DNA of 9,479 nucleotides from Candidatus Omnitrophota bacterium (GTDB lineage Bacteria > Omnitrophota > Gorgyraeia > Gygaellales > Profunditerraquicolaceae), in NCBI GenBank assembly GCA_026387485.1, contig JAPLLQ010000140.1, forward strand, positions 10,199 to 19,677. Reading direction: 5' to 3'. The notes under the pieces are model-generated. The model saw only the letters and a list, made by a program, of their open reading frames with translations. It did no database searches and was not told the origin of the DNA. This document shows, in pieces, positions 1-9,200 of this stretch (the stretch's first letter is position 1; each line of letters opens with the position of its first letter). The position numbers were made by a program, and so were the translations under genes.

Positions 1-297
1 ACTACCGTCATTAAAGGCACCCATAATCCCGCTAAATGCCATTTGGGTAAAGACAATCCCGCGTAAAGCTTCATTGCCATCCTGCCGTAATATTCTCCAG
101 GCTTCATCCAAATCCCTCTGAGCGGCCTGCTTAATAAATCTGCTAACCCTCTCATCATATATAATGTTGCGTATTGAAGCTGTCTCTGCTTCTGTAAAAC
201 CTAAGATATCCCTTAAAATTATCCCCATAATTAAATCATCGGGGCTTCCCGGCAATGCCAATTTATTACCGCCTATAATTTTTCTGGTTTCCCCGGC
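1..297 (-). other. C-terminal tail of the visible protein, continues past the left edge
   Basis: Residues 3061-3159. After the barrel comes a short glycine-rich stretch (GETRKIIGGNKLALPGSP, 3062-3079) and then several helices: DDLIMGIILRDILGFTEAE (3080-3098), IRNIIYDERVSRFIKQAA (3102-3119) and LDEAWRILRQ (3123-3132). The last visible segment, GIVFTQMAFSGIMGAFNDGS (3140-3159), is hydrophobic. It may complete the barrel or open the next module. I do not recognise it, and the frame is still open at base 1. Confidence 0.5.
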
Positions 298-3200
298 AGT
301 AATCTCTTCGCGTGCCTGCTGCGTGTTAATCTTATTTAATTCCATACAAACGCCACCACTGGCAAGTATAGGTAGCCGCATTTTATCGGCGTTAATCTCC
401 AAATTAACATATTTAATTGCCGAGCGCCTAAATACCTCTAAACACTCTCCAGCTGCTTGCACTGATTTGGCATCTTCGAGGAATACGCCGTAATCGGGTA
501 TCTCAAATTCTTTTTCTTCTAGCGAAACTTTCATGGTGTTAATTAACGTTATCGCTGAATAAGAATGATACCTTTCGGCACATTCTGCGCATTTTCGAGC
601 AAGTAGTTTAAGATCTGACCTAAAAGGAAACTTGGGGATTAATTTGACCTTATAATCCCTACCTTGATTCAGGTTGTTATTTAATTTCGCTAATTCTTCG
701 ATAAAATTTCTAACAATAACAGTCGATCTATCGCTCCCGAAGAAATACGCACCTATATTTTTCGGCGCCTTAGAAGCCCGTTTGATTAAATCTTCAACAG
801 ATTGTACCTTCCTATTCTCGATTTCTTTTAACTCTTTTTCGCCAAGCTTTTTCTCCAGCGCCTCCATAGGATAACGCATATTTACTTCTACGTTTACCGG
901 TATTTTAAACCTATTGGCAAAGCTAATAATGGGCTTTAAAAGCCTTTTATATGCCTTCATATTCATTCTGACAACACGAGCTTCCTCTTCTATTTCTTCG
1001 CTAGAGATACTGAATATTATCTTACTTAAGTCTTCTCTGGAAATCTCGCCTTTTCTAAACGCCAATCTCAACATCGCTATCTGCCTTAGTAGATAGGGTG
1101 CCTCTGTTGGGGTACTACCAGAGCTATAATGTACCTTGCCAACACTTATACTAACAGAACCCGGCCTCTCTCTCTTTACATTATTCTTGCGCCTTTTTTC
1201 GGCTTCTTGCCAAGTAACATCACAAGCTGTTTTAAGCACTACTGCTGCGGCACCTTGATTAAAAAATTCCTTAATCTTCTTTATTATTGCCGTCGGTGGA
1301 ATAGAAGCAACAAAGAAGGGATTAAGATATGTGCAATCGCCGATTTTTAAGCCAAACATATCCTGCGCTACCCTTCCTGTTTCTGCTGAAGCAATAAGCG
1401 ATTTAATCTGGTCTCTAAGTTTTTTGATTTCTTGCGGATTCCTAAACTCCTTCACGTTCTCTTCTATGTCTTTCTTAAGCCCTTCTCTTACCGCCAATGC
1501 TAATTCATGCGCTCTTTCATCATCTTTAATGCCGCTTAATGCCTGATAAAGGGTGACCCGCGCATTAAATATCAGCAGCCTCTCGGCTAAAGAACCGGCC
1601 CTATCTTGGGCTCCTATAATCTCTGCTTCCTTATCTAGATAATCCTTAATTACCCCTAACGTCCTGATATCCCTTATCAAACCAAAGGCACGGATTGCCT
1701 CGGATGAACCAAATTCTTGATAATCTTTTGCCAAATTAAGCAAATCATTTAACAAGTTTTCGCCTAACGGATAATTCCTTCCTATCCTACCTGCTGCTTT
1801 GATTGCATTTAACCTTACCTCAAAATCAGCGGAAGTAAATTCCTTATGTAGGATCGTAATGGTTTTGGCTGTAACTTTCCCTAATTTATTGTTTTCACCT
1901 AATCTGGCCAGCGCTTCAATAAAGACATTGGTAAACTTAGAATCACCGGCTGATAGCACTGCGCATACTTTTATGGCTGCAGGTACGCCAAATGCCAATA
2001 AGGCGGCGATTAAATTTTCAGGGCTTTCTAACTCCGGATCCTTCAGCCCTTCAATAATCGCGCTGATAATTTCGCCTTCATCAACCTTTTCCACATATTT
2101 TCCGCCGACGCTGAATTCCCTCAGAATATCAATGAGTTCCTGACTTTTGCCAACTGTAGGATTTCCCAGTTCAGCTATCAAAACCAAAATTGCCTCTTTA
2201 CCAAACTGTAATAATTTCTGTCTTGCTATATATGATTCTTGTTTGTCTTCTTTTACTATTGTCTCTATTAATGTTCTTATAAATGCCTCTATTCCTTCTT
2301 TACCCATAAGTGGCCTGGCAGATGCGACTGGCAATTTGAAAGTCAGCCATTCGGGTAAAGTAAATTTGAGGGGATGAGATTTAAATTCTAGCTTCGCTTT
2401 TAGTTGTATTTCTGATATTAAAGCCAAGACTTTTCTACTAATATCATTGCGCCCCTTTAGATTTTTTATAATATTGTAGCCTTTATCAATCGCTACCCTG
2501 AGTATCTCTATCCCAGAAAACTTTGTAAAAGGAGATGGATCTCCTATAGCTTTTAACGCATAAGCTATTAATTTATCCACTTTGTAGCCTTTATCAAGGG
2601 CTGCACTAATTACCTTTAGCATAGAAAGCTTTACGTCAGGAGATAGATCTTCTGCGGCCTTTAATGCATAAGATACTAATTTATCTAGGTCTTGGTAGCC
2701 TTTATTTATGGCTACACTCATTAATTCTAAAGCAGAAGATTTCACATAACTAGATGGATCTCCTATAGCTTTTAACGCATAAGCTATTAATTTATCCACT
2801 TTGTAGCCTTTATCAAGGGCTGCACTAATTATTTCTAGTGCAAGAAAATGTATTATACCAAGATCTGGGTCTTCTATAACTTTTAATGCATAAACTACTA
2901 ATTTATCCAGGTCTTGGTAGCCTTTATTTATGGCTACACTCATTAATTCTAGAGCAAAAGACTTTACATAACGAGATGTGTCTTCTAATGCCCTTAACGC
3001 ATAAACTACTAATTTATCCAGATCCTGGTACCCTCTATCAAGGGATAGGCCCATTAATTCTAAAGCAGAAGATTTCACATAATTAGATGGATCTCCTATA
3101 GCTTTTAATGCATAGTCTACTAATTTATCCACCTCGTAACCATTATCAAGGGCTACTTTAATCACATTTAACATAGATTCCCTTATTACGGGAGACCAAT

Positions 3201-6200
3201 GTCTTATAACTTTTAATGCATAAACTACTAATTTATCCAGGTCTTGGTAGCCTTTATTTATGGCTGCACTCATTACCTCTAATGCAAAATGCTTTAGTTC
3301 AAAAGATGGATCTTCTATAGCCTTTAATGCATAATCCACTAATTTATCTACCTCATAACCATCATCAAGGGCTGCCTTAGTTACTTTTAATACAAAAGAC
3401 CTTACCTCAGAAGGTGAATTTTCTTTAGTTTTTAATGCATAAGCTATTAATTTATCTAGGTTCTGATAGCCTTTATCGAGGATTACGCTAATGACCTCTA
3501 CCGCAGGAAGCCTTACACTAGGCGACGAATCTTCTATAGCTTTTAATGTATAGTCAGCTAATTTATCTAACTTGTAGCCTTTATCAATGGCTGCGCTTAT
3601 TATTTCTATTGCACAAGAATGTATTGAAACAAAACAGGGATCTTTTATAACTTTTAGAGCATAAGTTACTAATTTATCCAGATCTGGGTAACCTTTATTT
3701 ATGGCTGCACTCATTATTTCTAATACATAAACACTTATTCCGTAACCTTTGTCTTCTGCAGCCTTTAAAGCATAACCTACTAATTTATTCAGGTCCTGGT
3801 AGCCTTTATCAATGGCTGCGCTTATTACCTCCAGTGCAGAAAGCTTTACGCCAACAGAGGGGTCTCCTATAGCTTTTAATGCATAGTCTACTAATTTATC
3901 CAGGTCTTGGTAGCCTTTCTCAATGGCTTTCCTATATACATGCAAAACTTGTTTTGTATGATCCTCATCTAGAAAATGTAGTATTTCTAAGGTCTCTTCT
4001 TCCTTCCCTTTTAAAAACATTTCTCCTAATTGATCCATAAGGTAATTGGTTAAGGGTTGATCTTTTACGAGAGCATCTATAATTCTTCTTTCTGCGCTTA
4101 AATCTTCTTGAGCGTCAAGTCCAGCATATATTTTTATAGCTAAACTTTTTACTGTTATATCATTGTGACAAACAAGCTGTTCAAGGATATAGATTTTTAA
4201 GTCTTTGTCAGTTTCTCCGGATAAAGCCATCTGCTCTATAATCGGCAGATACAAATGTACGTTTTCATCCTTAAGAAGCATATTTACTACTTCTTTGATT
4301 TTATTTTTACCACTTGGATCTTGTATGGTATGGCTAAGGATGGCTTTGGCTACTGCATATTCAAACATTGTCTGGTGGAAGAATTCTACTATGTTGTCCT
4401 TGGATACTTTAATTACCCCTTCAGATTTTAAATCCTCAAATGCTTTCTGAAGCCAGGCAATAAATATAGCCAATGCTTCCTTGTACTCACAAATCCTTTT
4501 ATTTTCTTCCCCTTCTAATATTCTTGAGCCGGCAACTTTTACCTCCCAGAATTTATCATATAGTTTTTTAATGCTAATATCCGGGGGTATCTGGTCAGGC
4601 GAATAGACTACAAAAGTCATAGCCATAAATAACGGGCTTTCGCAGAGGAACATAAACAAATTGTTATCCATAAGTTTTTTTACTTCCTCATTAATCCTAA
4701 CCTCGTCATTTGCGATATCCGGACGATAAACGGCAATATAATTATGCAAGGCTTGTTTTTTATGATCGCGAAATCCCTTAATCTTTATTGTGTTAACAGG
4801 AATTTCCCCGCGGGTATAACTTTTAACCTTATCCCACTCATTAGGACGGCAAAAGCTTACTACCTTTATACCATTCCTGGTAAGCGCTTCTATATAGCTA
4901 GAGACCAAGCTTGTATTTCCCTGAGAAATGGGGTAATCCAGGGTATCTATAAATATTACCAGCTGCTTATTATCTTTTCTTAATAATCCCCCCAGCCTCC
5001 TTATAGTTTCTATGCTTATATTGCCTTTTAAAAATTCATCTCCAGAGGCATCGATAATTATCGGAAAATATTCTTTTGTACCTATAATCTCTTTATACAT
5101 CCGGTTTACAGTAACGCTCTTGCCAAACCCTGTCTCGCCAATCGGTGCTGTCCAGTTTATATCCTTATCTTCTAATTTTTCTTTAATTTCTTTTATAATT
5201 CCCGTATCTACAAAGATCTGGTCTAAATAGAGCGTCTTACAGCTGCCGTAAGCGGTATTGTGCTCGTAAATCCAATCTTCGCTGCTCAAGAGCAACTTAA
5301 TCATATTAGACAAATCCTCGGCCCTCTGTAAATCTTCCTTTCCTTCTTTAAGGTTATTTCTCTCAAAATCTATTATTGCCTGTAAAAGGCTGGGGCTGTT
5401 TTTTAGGAGGCGAGTGAGGCTGAAGGGAAGGTATATTTTGTTATCTCTGGCATAACTGATTATGAATTTTGTGATTTTATTGCTCTTCTCATCGTACTCA
5501 TGCCAGAGAAACGGCGGAGAATTATTATGGATATCTGAATCAGGAATTACAATGCAAATATCCTCTTTACCTAAAATAGGCAATAGCTCATTATACTGCC
5601 CGATACGCTCGCGCAGCTCATTAGGTAACTTTGCATAATTATAAATCTGATTATCATATTTTAAGACACCTTCCACTTTATTTTTTGCTTCCTCGGTTAA
5701 TTTTCTATTCTCTCCATACACTCCAACCCCGCAGGCAAGAGGACTGTCTGGAAAATTAATATCGGCTGCTGCGGTGGACATTCTACGCCCCGTTGCAAAG
5801 AGGAATCTGTCCCCCACCAGCCACGGAAGGAAGAACAACATTCTCTTTAATATTCTTTGCAACGGGACAAGTAAAAATTTTACTACTGCCTCGCCGAATT
5901 TAACCGGTAATATTGAAAACCCGGCTTCAGCTCCGAGGGGGGAGTTAATAGAGGCTTCGGTCTCTTTAAGCTTTTCTGCATCCCGGCTACTTAAAAGGCA
6001 GTAAATCCTATTTATGCGATCACCATTAACATTGCCTCCCGTCAACTCCACTTCCCCTTTCTTTACCGAATACTGATAAAGTCTGTGCAAAATTGCACTT
6101 TTTAAGATCGATATGTTACGTTGTTCCACCACGTAAATTATGAAGGTGTCCTGGTCGCTGACCTCACAGACAATGTCTTTTTCAAACAAAACGAATGTAT

Positions 6201-9200
6201 TGACTATCCGAGCATTAGCCTTTATAATCCTGGCAACTTCGCCTTCCCCTCTACTTCTCCACTTCTTCACAATTCTAGTTAGGCCATCTACGTTTTTTCC
6301 GATAACGCAGCGCAAGAATTCCTGATAAACCTTAGCAGAATCATTCTCATTCTCTAACAACTGCCTTGCCTGCTCGGCGGTGAGGAGGCGATAGACTGGA
6401 TTGCTATTAGAGATATCGCTGACATAGCAGTCGTAGTTATCTTTAACTTTCTGTGGATCTATCTTTATATGAAAGCACGTCCTTACGCCAATGAAACCAC
6501 TGTCTTTTAAGGTTCCTGTAATCTTCCAAAGCTCAAGAAATGTTAGGTAGTCAACGCAAACGATATCGCCCGGCTTTAATTCTGCCAATCTATGCTTAGG
6601 ATCTGAGTACGAAGAGACAATTGGCTCGGCATTTTTTCTGATACACTCGGCAATATTAGGAATCTGGCTTAATGCACTTATATCTTTCTTGACAACAGCG
6701 ACAACTAGTTGCCGGTAGCATAATTCTTCTTCTTTTATTTCTCCTTTGGGTTTTATTGTTACTTTGGGCTTGGGTTGACGCAGGACCTTTAGGTAGGTAA
6801 GAATGGTTTTAAGGTTGTGTTCTTCCGGCTTAAGGCTAGGGTCAGGGCCTTGGGGGTAGCCTAAGATAAAGGTTTTTAAGGAGGATATTCTTTGTTTTAG
6901 GTTAAGCTTAGAAGAGATTATTTTGTCATATAAATTCACTACAGGTAAAAACCTGTCTTTAAGTTGGGTATCCTGCTCAAGGGTTGCAAAGATGGCCTTA
7001 AGCTGGGCTCTCTCTTCTTCGGTAAGCCTTGCGTAGGCCTCTATGGTAGCCAGCTCTGCGGCAATTTCAGAGTTGATATCTTTTGGCTTACCGTTAAGCT
7101 CAAGGATAAAGTGGGTGGTTTCATGGACGCTAAGGAGGTATAAGAGCAGCTTGGCTGCTTCGGGGTTTTGAGTAAACACTTGGCGCAGCTTTTCATTTAT
7201 CAAGGCTGCATAGTTACCGCCTAATTCATAAAGAGCAGCTCCTGAAGGAATTACTCCCCAAGCATAGCCAGCAAAACGCTCATCTTCCTGGGCAAGTGAT
7301 AACTGCGGGAAGTTGGCTTTAAGCATCTTTAGGGCTTCGTCAAGCGGAGCAAAATCTAACATCGGATCCTTCATCTCAATGGGCTTAGCGTAGCCAGCGG
7401 TAACTAGCGATGCTCCGAGGCGGGAGTTGACAACAGCGCTTTGCGGCGTGGAGTTAACAACTTGAGCATCGTTCAGATTAAAGCGGACAAGGTGCCAAAC
7501 AGAGTCAATCTCTATCCATACAACAATAGTATCAGCGTAAATAGCAGGAACTCCAAAGTTTGTAATCTTTTCCTTGGTGCCGGGGAGTTTGTTGAGCTTA
7601 GTCCAAGACTTACCTTTATCTGTACTTAAGCCAAGACGCCAGCTAGACTTAATCTGTACCCTTACAACAATAGTATCAGCGTAAATAGCAGGAGCTTCAA
7701 AGTTTGTAATCTTTTCCTTGGTGCCGGGGAAGTTGTTGCCTGTTGAGAAGAGCTTCCTCCAAGACTTGCCTTTATCTAAGCTTAAGGCAAGATGCCAGCC
7801 AGACTTAGTCTGTACCTCTATAACAATAGTATCAGCGTAAATAGCAGGATTTCCACATCTTACAATCTCTTCATTGGTGCCGGGAAAGAGGCTACCTTGA
7901 GATAAGAGCTTACTCCAAGACTTGCCTTTATCTAAGCTTAAAGCAAGATGTGAATCAGACTTAGTCTTTACCCATACAGCAATAGTATCAGCGTAAATAG
8001 CAGGAGCTCCAAATTTTGTAATCTTTTCATTGGTACCGGGTAAGAGGTTGCCTGTTGAGAAAAGCTTACTCCAAGACTTGCCTTTATTTGTGCTTAAGGC
8101 AAGGTAGCACGGGCCAGGGCAAGGTACTATCTCTACAACAATAGTATCAGCGTAAATAGCAGGAGACCCAAAGACTACAATCTTTTCCTTGGTGCCGGGG
8201 AAGTTGTTGCCTGTTGAGAAGAGCTTCCTCCAAGACTTGCCTTTATTTGTAGTTAAAGTAAGACACTGTACCCATGTAACAATAGTATCAGCGTAAATAG
8301 CCGGAACTCCAAAGTTTGTAATCTTTGCATCGGTACGAGGTAAGTTGCCGCCCATGGAGAAGAGTTTAATTACTTTACCAAGTTCCTTTGGTTGTTGAGA
8401 AGGAATTAGGGTTAGTTCTAGTTGGGATTTTAAGTATTCTTTTATAACCTGAGGGTTGAATCTATCCGGCGTAAGGTTAGGTTCGGGGTAACCTAAGATA
8501 AATTCTTTTAGCCGGGTAATAGTATCATCTTGAGAAAGGTTTGCTTTTATAATTTCACCATATAAATTCAAGACTTCAGTATATCTTTTGGGGTTAGGCA
8601 GTTGATTAGAAAATTCTCTTACTTTGTTTTTTTCTTTAAGGGTAAGTTTTGCGTAGGCCTCTATGGTAGCCAGCTCTGCGGCTATCTCAGAGTTGATATC
8701 TTTTGGCTTGCCACTTAGCTCAAGGATAAAGTGGGTGGTTTCATGGACGCTAAAGAGGTATAAGAGCAGCTTGGCTGCTTGGGGGTTTTGCGTAAACACT
8801 TGGCGTAGCTTTTGATCTATTAATGTGGCATAGTTACCGCCTAATTCATAAAGAGCAGCTCCTGAAGGAATTACTCCCCAGGCATAGCCGGCAAAACGCT
8901 CATCTTCCTGGGCAAGTGATAACTGCGGGAAGTTGGCTTTAAGCATCTTTAGGGCTTCGTCAAGCGGAGTAAAGTCTAACATCGGGTCCTTCATCTCAAT
9001 AGGCTTAGCGTAGCCAGCGGTAACTAGCGATGCGCCGAGGCGGGAGTTGACAACAGCGCTTTGTGGCGTAGGATTAGTAGTTTGCGCATCTACTCTGCTA
9101 GAGATCGACTCAATCAAGGTAAGGTGTAAACCAAGCTTAGTCTCTACCCCTACAACAATAGTATCAGCGTAAATAGAAGGAGCTCTAAAATTTGTAATCT

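Larger units (their letters stand above)
7021..9072. repeat. Tandem duplication of the HETTH domain core at DNA level (1620-bp offset)
   Basis: Bases 7021-7452 and 8641-9072 encode the same 144-residue core and are nearly identical as DNA. One stretch, 7271-7349 against 8891-8969, is identical over 79 bp. Mismatches elsewhere are single bases, many silent. The similarity falls off sharply in the helical tail and in the Asp-box blocks on either side, although those are related too. The duplicated unit is therefore Asp-box block plus peptidase domain plus tail, with the peptidase core much better conserved than its flanks. Confidence 0.93.

Noticed and set aside
582..593. CAEC at residues 2963-2966 as an iron-sulphur or zinc site
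   Set aside because: There is only one CxxC pair with no second pair nearby in the domain, and it lies within a helix of the barrel-like region.
901..960. Internal ATG at 960 as a possible gene start
   Set aside because: It lies in the middle of the barrel-like domain with the frame open upstream and no stop codon before it, so no gene boundary is needed.
1799..2143. Plus-strand open frame of 114 codons, and others at 164-493, 2147-2377, 4205-4450 and elsewhere
   Set aside because: All lie antisense to the continuous minus-strand frame that carries clear domains and repeats. Their translations show no recognisable motif and their length is expected by chance opposite a long coding frame.
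2494..3927. Regular DNA repeats that could be taken for a CRISPR array
   Set aside because: The period (about 108-114 bp) is a multiple of three, the repeats grade into each other without unique spacers, and they translate into a consistent HEAT-like unit.
5789..5866. The inverted repeat as an intrinsic terminator ending one gene and starting another
   Set aside because: There is no T-run after the stem on the coding strand, the loop is 52 nt, and the frame continues through it for thousands of bases on both sides.
5828..5880. Hydrophobic stretch at residues 1200-1217 as a transmembrane helix
   Set aside because: Gln, Arg and Lys occur every few residues and no flanking topology signals are seen. 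A translated palindromic insert explains it as well.
7453..8400. Evenly spaced 20-base words as a possible CRISPR or regulatory iteron array
   Set aside because: Spacing is 141-159 bp, the intervening sequence is also repetitive and the word encodes a conserved strand of the Asp-box unit. A coding repeat explains it.
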